This document shows positions 1-5,257 of a stretch of 7,568 bases of DNA, piece after piece. Position 1 is the first letter of the stretch. Every line of letters begins with the position of its first letter. A program made the translations under genes and the position numbers. The notes under the pieces were generated by a model. That model did not search any database. It saw only the letters and a program-made list of their open reading frames with translations, and had not been told where the DNA came from. Origin of the DNA: an uncultured Erysipelotrichaceae bacterium. Its GTDB lineage: Bacteria > Bacillota_I > Bacilli_A > Erysipelotrichales > Erysipelotrichaceae. The stretch spans positions 1 through 7,568 of the forward strand of contig CAKUTY010000064.1 of NCBI GenBank assembly GCA_934692455.1, given 5' to 3'.

Positions 1-105
1 TTTTAATACAATTGATAAAGAATTATGATACTTATCATCATTGTATATAAAAAGGGCATCGATAATAATTCCGATAACTATTATTAAATATGAAGTAATA
101 TCCAT
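1..105 (-). CDS. N-terminal fragment of a small hydrophobic membrane protein (cut by window edge)
   Basis: An open frame begins at an ATG at 105-103 and stays open for 35 codons to the first base of the window, so the C-terminal part lies outside. Residues 4-19 (SYLIIVIGIIIDALFI) form a convincing transmembrane helix, followed by a polar segment rich in Asp, Lys and Asn and the start of a second hydrophobic stretch (SLSIVLK). I do not recognise the family with confidence. The pattern of one helix, a short charged loop and a second helix starting with SxxLK recalls lysoplasmalogenase (YhhN-like) proteins, but this is a guess from memory. No Shine-Dalgarno sequence precedes the ATG. A perfect TATAAT lies 7 nt upstream, so the mRNA may be leaderless. 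It is divergent from the RhuM-Fic gene. Confidence 0.55.
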   Translation of the reverse strand, partial: MDITSYLIIVIGIIIDALFIYNDDKYHNSLSIVLK

Positions 106-112
106 TAGCTAC

Positions 113-118
113 ATTATA
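113..118 (-). promoter_or_regulatory. -10 box TATAAT for the window-edge membrane gene
   Basis: The minus strand reads TATAAT here, followed by exactly 7 nt and then the ATG at 105-103. No good -35 hexamer is visible at the expected distance. If used, transcription would start at or one base before the ATG, giving a leaderless mRNA. AT-richness makes a chance match possible. Confidence 0.4.
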
Positions 119-143
119 TAAGAGAATACAATAATAAACTTAT

Positions 144-166
144 CCACTTTTCCACATTGAAAGTGG
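144..166. repeat. Inverted repeat in the divergent promoter region
   Basis: CCACTTT (144-150) and AAAGTGG (160-166) form 7-bp perfect arms around a 9-nt spacer. It lies between the -10 boxes of the two divergent genes, where a regulator could affect both. The left arm overlaps two DnaA-box-like nonamers (TTATCCACT at 140-148 and TTTTCCACA at 148-156), each imperfect. Function unknown; it could be an operator. Confidence 0.35.
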
Positions 167-209
167 CAAAAATATGGGAATATGTTGGGAATAATAACAT
201 TCATTTCCT

Positions 210-218
210 TGCTATAAT
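210..218 (+). promoter_or_regulatory. Extended -10 promoter of the RhuM-Fic gene
   Basis: TGCTATAAT is a perfect extended -10 (TGnTATAAT). No convincing -35 is seen at 17 nt spacing, which is typical when an extended -10 carries recognition. The start would be near 225, leaving a leader of about 18 nt that contains the ribosome binding site GAGGTG (231-236), 6 nt before the ATG at 243. Confidence 0.6.
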
Positions 219-242
219 CACCTTACAAGTGAGGTGTAAGAA

Positions 243-1172
243 ATGGAAAATGAAATTATTGTGTTTAAGAATGGTGAATTAGAATTAGAGGTATCCTTGA
301 ATGAAAATAAAGATACTGTTTGGCTTAATAGACATCAAATAGCCAAACTATTTGATAGAGATATCAAAACGATTAATAAGCATATTAATAATGCGATTAA
401 TGAGGAATTGTCAGACGATTCAGTTGTCGCAAAATTTGCGACAACTGCCTCTGATGGAAAAACATATCAAGTTGAATACTTCAATCTTGATGTAATCATC
501 TCTGTAGGTTATCGTGTTAAGTCACCTAATGGTATTATCTTTAGAAAATGGGCTACATCAATATTAAAGGATTATATGATAAAGGGATATTCTATTAATA
601 AGAAAAGATTAGATGCTTTAAATAAGACCATAGAAATACAATCAAGAATGTTAGCTTCTACATTAGAGATAGATGCTAAAGAAGTATTAAGTGTAATAGA
701 AACATATTCTAATGCCTTATCACTATTAGATGATTATGATCATGGAACTATAAGTAAACCTAAAGGAAAGAATTCAATATATGAATTAACATACAAGGAA
801 TGTAGAGATTTAATAGATTCAATGAAATTTAATTCAAGTGTTTTTGGAATAGAAAAAGAGAAAGGAAAACTTGAAGGAATACTAGCAGCTATATATCAAA
901 ATGTCTTTGGAGAAGAATTATATCCAAGTATAGAAGAAAAGGCTGCTAATCTGTTATATTTCATTATCAAGGATCATCCTTTTGCGGATGGTTGTAAAAG
1001 AATAGGTGCTTCTTTATTCTTAGAGTTTCTAAATAAGAATAATCACTTAATTATAGATGGTAAACAAATAATCTCTAATAGTGCTTTAGTAGCGATTACT
1101 TTAATGATTGCAGAATCCAGACCTGAAGAAAAAGAAACAATGGTTAGACTGGTTATGAACTTTTTAAGATGA
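243..1172 (+). CDS. rhuM: RhuM-type protein fused to a Fic/Doc domain
   Basis: The 309-residue protein has a RhuM (virulence-associated) N-terminal domain of about 120 residues followed by a Fic/Doc domain (about 175-309). The N-terminal part has a helix-turn-helix-like stretch (WLNRHQIAKLFDRDIKTINK, 27-46) and the family hallmarks SVVAKFATTA (60-69), DGKTY and SVGYRVKSPNG, so it probably binds DNA. The Fic motif is HPFADGCKR (245-253): catalytic His245, the acid Asp249 and Arg253 are present, but the usual Asn of HPFxDGNKR is Cys251. As in Doc, there is no second Arg. Fic domains transfer AMP or phosphate to target proteins; the target here is unknown. A GAGGTG binding site 6 nt upstream supports the ATG at 243. 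The SVVAKFATTA motif is encoded by a near-perfect palindrome (421-447). It is a single gene, with no separate antitoxin visible next to it, and converges with the winged-helix gene. Confidence 0.88.
   Translation: MENEIIVFKNGELELEVSLNENKDTVWLNRHQIAKLFDRDIKTINKHINNAINEELSDDSVVAKFATTASDGKTYQVEYFNLDVIISVGYRVKSPNGIIFRKWATSILKDYMIKGYSINKKRLDALNKTIEIQSRMLASTLEIDAKEVLSVIETYSNALSLLDDYDHGTISKPKGKNSIYELTYKECRDLIDSMKFNSSVFGIEKEKGKLEGILAAIYQNVFGEELYPSIEEKAANLLYFIIKDHPFADGCKRIGASLFLEFLNKNNHLIIDGKQIISNSALVAITLMIAESRPEEKETMVRLVMNFLR
421..447. repeat. Palindrome P1, inside the RhuM-Fic coding sequence
   Basis: Perfect 13-bp arms, CAGTTGTCGCAAA and its reverse complement, sit around one central base. In frame it encodes SVVAKFATTA (residues 60-69). 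Read on the minus strand it also encodes a similar peptide (AVVANFATTE). A copy with only two mismatches in 27 positions lies just after the gene (1186-1212). Confidence 0.85.
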
Positions 1173-1185
1173 TTATAACGATATT

Positions 1186-1212
1186 CAGTTGTCGCAAAAT
1201 ATGAGACAACTG
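1186..1212. repeat. Palindrome P2, degenerate copy of P1 downstream of RhuM-Fic
   Basis: It is identical to P1 at 25 of 27 positions; both differences are in the right arm. It lies 13 bp after the RhuM-Fic stop codon and in the same reading frame, where it would read SVVAKYETTE. The outer 10 bp still pair (1184-1193 with 1205-1214). It may act as an RNA hairpin at the 3' end of the transcript, but no T-run follows. Confidence 0.8.
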
Positions 1213-1229
1213 AAATATTCATAATTTTC

Positions 1230-1260
1230 AGCAGTTGTTGCAGATTATGCAACAACTGCT
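1230..1260. repeat. Palindrome P3, variant of the P1 family
   Basis: Perfect 13-bp arms (AGCAGTTGTTGCA and its complement) flank a 5-nt centre. It shares the CAGTTGTyGCA arm with P1 and P2. In the plus frame starting at 1228 it reads SAVVADYATTA, again close to the RhuM motif. No T-run follows on either strand, so a role as a classical terminator is not supported. Confidence 0.75.
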
Positions 1261-1302
1261 TTAGTAGTTCTCAACAGTTAAAGTTTTAACATCATTCATC
1301 AA

Positions 1303-1331
1303 TAGCAACACGCAAAAATTGCGTGTTGCTA
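1303..1331. repeat. Palindrome P4, second family, at the 3' end of the winged-helix gene
   Basis: Perfect 13-bp arms (TAGCAACACGCAA and its complement) flank three A residues. It begins 2 nt after the winged-helix gene's stop codon (minus strand). Read as protein it gives SNTQKLRVA on the plus strand and SNTQFLRVA on the minus strand. It shares the inner CGCAAA with P1 but has a different outer arm. It could serve as a 3' hairpin for the convergent transcripts, though no T-run follows. Confidence 0.75.
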
Positions 1332-1333
1332 CT

Positions 1334-2275
1334 CTATTTCAATGTAGCTCTTAGTAATTGTTCTAATTCTTTTTCTATTCTTTCATCTTCATCATTTAGA
1401 TATGAAGTTATTAAAGAAAGATTATCTATAGTTTTGTTATCTCTACTAAATATTAAAGGGTTATAATCCCAAACCTGAATCTTTGTCTGTAGATCATATT
1501 GAATTAGTTCATCTATAATTTTTAATCCTTTAACATTACTTTTATGTATTGCATATATAGGAAGTCTAGGCTGACTTATAAATGTTAAATCGCTTAATAA
1601 CGAATCACCTGCTTTATACATATCAGTGTTTATGTCTTTATTAAAGATATATCCTTCCTTAACAACAGGTGATTTAAGATATGGTTTCATTGATTTAAAT
1701 AAATCAATTTTATTTAAATTTGTTGTCAGATAGATTCTTCTACCATCCTTATGTTCATTAAACAATTTAGTTGAAACTAATTGCCTATAAGCTCTTGTTA
1801 ATGACATATTAGTGGTATTAAGCGAATCTAGGGCATCACTTATATAATACTTATCACTTTCTTTATAAAGTATCCAAATAAATAATAATTGAGCTGTTGT
1901 GGTTAACTTATCAACCACCTCAACATTATCGCCTTTCTTATTGGTTAATATTGTTGCCATAAAAGGCAAAAATACCATTTGATCCTTTAATATAAAAGAA
2001 ATGTTGTTTTCAATTAAATTATCTCTTCTAAAAGTAGAAATATTATCTAGTAGTAAAAATATAGGTTTATCATCAACATTTTGGATGTATTCCATTTGTT
2101 TTCTTAAAGCATTCAAATTTGGTAATTCACCATACGGAATCAAACATAAACATTCGATTCCATTAATAATACAAGATTGAATATTAAATTTATTGTTTAT
2201 AAAAAGTGGAATATCATTATCCTTATTCCATGTATTATATGTAATATTTAATCCTAATTGTTTGATTGTGTTCAT
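1334..2275 (-). CDS. Winged-helix DNA-binding protein of unknown function
   Basis: I chose the ATG at 2275-2273 (313 residues); a GTG two codons upstream would add two. No Shine-Dalgarno sequence precedes either. Residues about 123-183 look like a winged helix-turn-helix (ISDALDSLNTTNMSLTRAYR, then a QLVSTKLFNEHKDGRRIYLT recognition-helix-and-wing pattern, as in MarR-like folds). The N-terminal ~115 residues contain a mixed alpha/beta region ending in FLPFMATILT. The C-terminal region ends with VWDYNPLIF...DNLSLITSYLNDEDERIEKELEQLL. I recall similar proteins annotated as MarR-like or AbiEi-like regulators, but the exact family is not certain. No toxin-like partner gene is adjacent on the same strand. 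A strong palindromic operator candidate lies just upstream, suggesting autoregulation. Palindromes P4 and P5 flank the gene. Confidence 0.72.
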   Translation of the reverse strand: MNTIKQLGLNITYNTWNKDNDIPLFINNKFNIQSCIINGIECLCLIPYGELPNLNALRKQMEYIQNVDDKPIFLLLDNISTFRRDNLIENNISFILKDQMVFLPFMATILTNKKGDNVEVVDKLTTTAQLLFIWILYKESDKYYISDALDSLNTTNMSLTRAYRQLVSTKLFNEHKDGRRIYLTTNLNKIDLFKSMKPYLKSPVVKEGYIFNKDINTDMYKAGDSLLSDLTFISQPRLPIYAIHKSNVKGLKIIDELIQYDLQTKIQVWDYNPLIFSRDNKTIDNLSLITSYLNDEDERIEKELEQLLRATLK

Positions 2276-2284
2276 ATCCACTAC

Positions 2285-2335
2285 TATTTTAACATTAATT
2301 ACTTATATTTTAACATTACTAATGTTAAAATATAA
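2285..2335. promoter_or_regulatory. Candidate autoregulatory operator of the winged-helix gene
   Basis: A perfect palindrome with 16-bp arms (2303-2318 and 2320-2335) and one central base contains TATTTTAACATTA in both orientations, and a third direct copy of the same 13-mer lies at 2285-2297, 10 nt from the start codon. Read on the minus strand a weak promoter can be placed inside it (TTAACA at 2323-2328 and TATAAG at 2302-2307, spacing 15), so a bound protein would block RNA polymerase. The obvious candidate to bind is the winged-helix product itself. The binding is inferred; the repeats are plain in the sequence. Confidence 0.65.
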
Positions 2336-2352
2336 TAAACATTGTTAATATC

Positions 2353-2379
2353 AACAATACGCAAATTTTGAGTGTTGTT
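2353..2379. repeat. Palindrome P5, second family, upstream of the winged-helix gene
   Basis: 13-bp arms (AACAATACGCAAA on the left) around a single base, with one mismatch and one G-T pair. It has the same inner CGCAAA and geometry as P4. Translated, it gives NNTQNLRIV on the minus strand and NNTQILSVV on the plus strand, matching P4's SNTQxLRVA. With P4 it brackets the winged-helix gene and its operator. Confidence 0.65.
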
Positions 2380-2393
2380 CAACTGTCCAGTTC

Positions 2394-2422
2394 AAATAAA
2401 AGGCCATCATTATGACGACCTT
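2394..2422 (-). terminator. Rho-independent terminator of the metQNI operon
   Basis: On the minus strand, AAGGTCGTCA (2422-2413) pairs with TGATGGCCTT (2409-2400) around a TAA loop: 10 pairs, two of them G-U, followed by TTTATTT. The stem begins inside the metI stop codon (2421-2423), so the terminator overlaps the end of the gene. Confidence 0.75.
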
Positions 2423-3098
2423 AAGCTCTTAATCTCTTATCACACTTAACAGATAGATAATCACCAAGTTTTTGAATTAGTTGAACAAGAATAACCAAGA
2501 CAATTACCGCACAAATCATGATTCCATAATTATAACGATAATAACCATAGTTAATCGCGATCTTGCCCAATCCGCCACCACCGACAATGCCAGACATAGC
2601 TGTATAACCCAAAATAGTAGTTAAGGCTACAGTAATATTAGATATTAAAGATGGTACAGCTTCCTTCAACATTACCTTGGTAATAATTTGGAAAGGGGTA
2701 GCACCCATAGACTTAGCCATTTCAATCAAGTTTTGATCAACTTCCTTCAAAGAAGCCTCCACAAGTCTTGCGATAAATGGGAAAGCAGCTACAACCAAAG
2801 GTACAATACTAGCTAAAGTGCCAACTGTAGTACCCACAATTAATCTAGTTAATGGGAAAACTACAATTACTACAATCAAGAATGGAATTGATCTTAAGAT
2901 GTTAATAATCACATCAATTAATCTTAATAGCCAAGTAGGAAGGGGCATAACACCCTTCTTTTGACCAGCTACTAATAAGATACCCAATGGTAATCCAAGG
3001 ATTATAGAAAATAAAGTAGCTAATAATGTGGCATAAAGAGTTTCCCATAGAGCCAATGGAAATTGTTCAACAATCATACTAATTAATTCATTACTCAT
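2421..3098 (-). CDS. metI: Methionine ABC transporter permease MetI
   Basis: The 225-residue inner-membrane protein is the normal length for MetI and has five hydrophobic segments (roughly 18-44, 58-84, 90-112, 150-175 and 190-212). The cytoplasmic EAA-type coupling loop that docks on the ATPase is around 118-145 (EMAKSMGATPFQIITKVMLK), and the family hallmark SGIVGGGGLGKIAINYGYYRY follows at about 169-189. Two MetI subunits pair with two MetN subunits to import methionine delivered by MetQ. The ATG overlaps the metN stop as ATGA, and a GGAG 8 nt upstream inside metN serves as ribosome binding site, so translation is probably coupled. It is the last gene of the operon; the terminator stem starts in its stop codon. 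Confidence 0.95.
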   Translation of the reverse strand: MSNELISMIVEQFPLALWETLYATLLATLFSIILGLPLGILLVAGQKKGVMPLPTWLLRLIDVIINILRSIPFLIVVIVVFPLTRLIVGTTVGTLASIVPLVVAAFPFIARLVEASLKEVDQNLIEMAKSMGATPFQIITKVMLKEAVPSLISNITVALTTILGYTAMSGIVGGGGLGKIAINYGYYRYNYGIMICAVIVLVILVQLIQKLGDYLSVKCDKRLRA

Positions 3099-4087
3099 AA
3101 TTCAAACTCCATAGCACTTACACCATCAATCTTATTCAAATATTCAATTACCTTATTCATCTCTTCTTTTGTATCCACACCAATCAACATTGAACCATAT
3201 GAACAACCATTAATGTTTCTAATTGAAGCGTTCAAGATATTACAAGGAATATTCTCTTCAATTGCTAGTTTACTTAATAATGGCTTGCCAGTAGAAGTAC
3301 CACCATTAAAGATTACACGAACTGCGTGTTGTTTATTCTCATTAATGAAAGCACTACTTTGATCACTCTCTGGGAACACCAACTTCTTTGCGGCCAATGA
3401 CTTAGGATGAGAGAACACATCAGTTACCATACCAGTTTCCACAACACTGCCATTATCCAAAATAGCTACCTTATTGCATACATTCTCTACAACCGACATT
3501 TGATGGGTAATAATTACCACCGTAATATTTAACTTCTTATTGATATCACTGATTAAATCTAAGATTTGATTAGTAGTAGTTGGATCTAGGGCGCTAGTCG
3601 CCTCATCACATAATAAAATCTTTGGATTACATGCCAATGCTCTAGCTATCGCAACTCTTTGTTTCTGACCACCAGATAAAGTTGCCGGATAGGCATTAGC
3701 CTTATCCTTAAGACCTACCATATCTAATAGCTCAAGAGCTCTTTCTCTTGCCTTATGCTTATCTGTTTTTTCAAGTTCCAATGGGAACATAACATTCTTA
3801 AGACATGTTGACTGCATAAGTAGGTTAAAGCCTTGGAAAATCATCGCTACTTCTTTTCTAAAAGACAATAATTCCTTTTCACTTAAAGTACCTAACTTCT
3901 TACCATCAACAATCACTTCACCACTATCAGGTTTTTCAAGGAAGTTTAAACACCTAACCAAAGTTGACTTACCAGCACCAGACATGCCAATAATGCCAAA
4001 GATGTCTCCATCTTCAATTGTTAAAGAGACATCTTTTAAGGCTTCAACCGACTTAAATGTTTTATTTAAATTCTTTACTTCAATCAT
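3095..4087 (-). CDS. metN: Methionine ABC transporter ATP-binding protein MetN with NIL domain
   Basis: The 330-residue protein carries all ABC ATPase motifs: Walker A GMSGAGKST (34-42), Q-loop Gln85, signature LSGGQ (137-141), Walker B ILLCDE with Glu162, D-loop SALD and switch His195. A C-terminal NIL (ferredoxin-like) domain covers about 255-330; in MetN homologues this domain binds intracellular methionine and inhibits transport, so the pump is likely feedback-controlled as well as T-box-controlled. The length is normal for NIL-containing MetN. The start ATG shares one base with the metQ stop (TAATG), and there is no strong binding site of its own, so translation is probably coupled to metQ. 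Confidence 0.96.
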   Translation of the reverse strand: MIEVKNLNKTFKSVEALKDVSLTIEDGDIFGIIGMSGAGKSTLVRCLNFLEKPDSGEVIVDGKKLGTLSEKELLSFRKEVAMIFQGFNLLMQSTCLKNVMFPLELEKTDKHKARERALELLDMVGLKDKANAYPATLSGGQKQRVAIARALACNPKILLCDEATSALDPTTTNQILDLISDINKKLNITVVIITHQMSVVENVCNKVAILDNGSVVETGMVTDVFSHPKSLAAKKLVFPESDQSSAFINENKQHAVRVIFNGGTSTGKPLLSKLAIEENIPCNILNASIRNINGCSYGSMLIGVDTKEEMNKVIEYLNKIDGVSAMEFEL

Positions 4088-4935
4088 TACTTAGAAAATA
4101 CATCTAAAGAAGTAGACTTACCAGCATATAAGCCCATTGGCTCAACATGGATTGAGGCAATACTTACTACATGAGTACCATTTTCAGTATTGAAATTCTC
4201 TAAATAAGGAAGATGTTGGAAATAGTTCGCATCAATTTCACCACTATCAACCACATTATTAGGTTGTACATAATCAGTAAACTCAACAATCTTTAATGTG
4301 ATATCTTTTTCAGCTAAGATATCTTTAACTACACTTAAGATTTCTGCATGAGGTGTAGGAGAAGCTGCAACACTTACTGTTTGACCCTTTAATGCTTCAT
4401 AATCAATAGAAGTATCATAACCATCAGTTAGATTATCAACAGTAGAAACTACAGCACCATCATACTTGCCATCAATATATTCTTTAACTTGCTTAGACTC
4501 TAAGGCAGCCTTTAAAGCTAAGATAATAGGATCATTTTCTCTGCCTTCTTTTACAGCTAAGATATTAGAATAAGCTGAATAAGAACCCTCAAGAACTAAA
4601 GCATCTTTACTAGGATTAATGCCTGCATCAATCGCATAATTTGAATTGATTACCGCAAAATCAACATCCTTTAAGACATTAGGAATTTGAGCAGCCTCAA
4701 CTTCAACAATCTCCACATTATAAGGATTCTCAACAATATCATTCTTAGTAGCTGTAATACCAGCACCATCTTTCAATTTAATAATGCCATTGTTTTCAAG
4801 AATAGTAAGAGCTCTCGCTTCATTTGTAGTATCATTTGGTACCGCAATAGAAATAGAATCGCTATTCTTTGAACCACATCCAGATAAACCAAGTCCTAGG
4901 ACCAAAACAAGTAGTAGAGTCAATAATTTTTTCAT
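4087..4935 (-). CDS. metQ: Methionine-binding lipoprotein MetQ (NlpA family), apparently circularly permuted
   Basis: The 282-residue precursor starts at the ATG at 4935-4933, preceded by AAGGAGG (4950-4944) with 8-nt spacing; a longer in-frame start at 5025 lies inside the T-box and is rejected. MKK plus a hydrophobic stretch ending in LSGC gives a lipoprotein signal peptide with lipidated Cys20. The order of the mature part is unusual. Residues 27-165 (AVPNDTTNEARAL, IKLKDGAGITAT, VENPYN, EAAQIP, DFAVINSNYA, NPSKDAL, then KYDGAV) match what is normally the C-terminal half of MetQ. A linker (166-184) follows, and then residues 185-279 (SPTPHAEIL, EFTDYVQPN, IDANYFQHLPYL, HVEPMGLY, SLD) match the normal N-terminal half. 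The protein stops where canonical MetQ would continue into GxxIAVPND. Each half occurs once, total length is normal, and likely ligand-contacting positions (FQH, Arg41, Asn97, Asn124) are kept. It should bind methionine outside the membrane and pass it to MetNI. Confidence 0.93.
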   Translation of the reverse strand: MKKLLTLLLVLVLGLGLSGCGSKNSDSISIAVPNDTTNEARALTILENNGIIKLKDGAGITATKNDIVENPYNVEIVEVEAAQIPNVLKDVDFAVINSNYAIDAGINPSKDALVLEGSYSAYSNILAVKEGRENDPIILALKAALESKQVKEYIDGKYDGAVVSTVDNLTDGYDTSIDYEALKGQTVSVAASPTPHAEILSVVKDILAEKDITLKIVEFTDYVQPNNVVDSGEIDANYFQHLPYLENFNTENGTHVVSIASIHVEPMGLYAGKSTSLDVFSK

Positions 4936-4979
4936 ATGTTTAACCTCCTTAATTATCCCAATAGTACTAAGTAAGAAAC

Positions 4980-5006
4980 AAAAAAGCCGTCCCCATAAGG
5001 ACGGCC
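4980..5006 (-). terminator. Terminator half of the T-box switch
   Basis: GCCGTCC (5005-4999) pairs with GGACGGC (4992-4986) around a 6-nt loop, followed by six T residues (4985-4980). The outer G-T and A-T pairs extend the stem. Its 5' arm shares CCGTCC with the 3' arms of the antiterminator, so the two structures exclude each other. Confidence 0.93.
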
Positions 5007-5222
5007 TATATAACCGTGTTACCACCTTAATTCACATATACCTAAGATATATGCCTTCTTCAAGTACTATCATACTCTAGCACTATAACGTGTGCACTAC
5101 GGCTACCACTATTAGTAGTAGCGGCTCAATAGACCATGTTCCCCCAAGCTTCACTATCTTGTTTCACCTTAACCAAGACTCTCTACAAGCTACCCTTTGG
5201 GTACTCTTCTCTTCATCGCCTT
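4980..5222 (-). promoter_or_regulatory. Methionine-specific T-box leader of the metQNI operon
   Basis: The leader reads GCGATGAAGAG near its start, has the AGAGAGTC and GGTTAAGGTGAAA elements of the stem I apex, and a specifier-loop candidate GGGGGAACATGG in which the codon is ATG (5137-5135), meaning Met. The T-box AAGGTGGTAACACGG (5028-5014) gives a complete antiterminator: AAGG (5028-5025) pairs with CCTT (5000-4997), ACGG (5017-5014) with CCGT (5004-5001), with the 7-nt bulge TGGTAAC between them. The bulge's TGGT pairs with an ACCA tRNA end, as expected for tRNA-Met with discriminator A. Uncharged tRNA-Met should stabilise the antiterminator and switch on methionine uptake. The Met assignment fits the genes downstream. 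Confidence 0.95.
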
Positions 5223-5228
5223 GACTAT

Positions 5229-5257
5229 ATTTTCTTACTAGTAAAATAATATGTCAA
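5229..5257 (-). promoter_or_regulatory. Promoter of the T-box-metQNI transcript
   Basis: TTGACA (5257-5252) is a perfect -35, with a 17-nt spacer and GAAAAT (5234-5229) as -10 (4 of 6). Transcription would start near 5222, just before the GCGATGAAGAG of the T-box. The -35 contains the TGA stop codon of the HAD gene upstream, so gene end and promoter overlap. Confidence 0.7.

Noticed and set aside
140..156. DnaA boxes marking an origin
   Set aside because: Two overlapping imperfect nonamers only. There is no cluster, no AT-rich unwinding region distinct from background and no dnaA or dnaN nearby.
1043..1255. Minus-strand open frame of 70 codons opposite the end of RhuM-Fic
   Set aside because: It is antisense to the Fic domain and runs through P2 and P3. 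Its SVVSYFATTE segment comes from the palindrome being readable on both strands, not from a gene.
2273..2281. GTG at 2281 as start of the winged-helix gene
   Set aside because: It is possible, but neither start has an SD sequence and the ATG two codons downstream is the commoner choice. The difference is two residues.
421..2379. The palindromes as a CRISPR array
   Set aside because: Copies are few, irregularly spaced, from two families, and one is coding. There are no spacers of constant size.
4087..4935. metQ as a rearranged pseudogene
   Set aside because: The frame is intact at normal length with a signal peptide, an SD sequence, kept family motifs and overlapping coupling to metN. Decay would be expected to leave stops or partial duplicates.
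4933..5025. Longer MetQ start giving 30 extra residues
   Set aside because: The extension is translated from the T-box terminator and antiterminator. The ATG at 4935 has a perfect AAGGAGG and begins a normal lipoprotein signal peptide.
4784..5080. Plus-strand open frame across the metQ start and T-box
   Set aside because: It has no ribosome binding site, is antisense to metQ and its leader, and has no recognisable domain.
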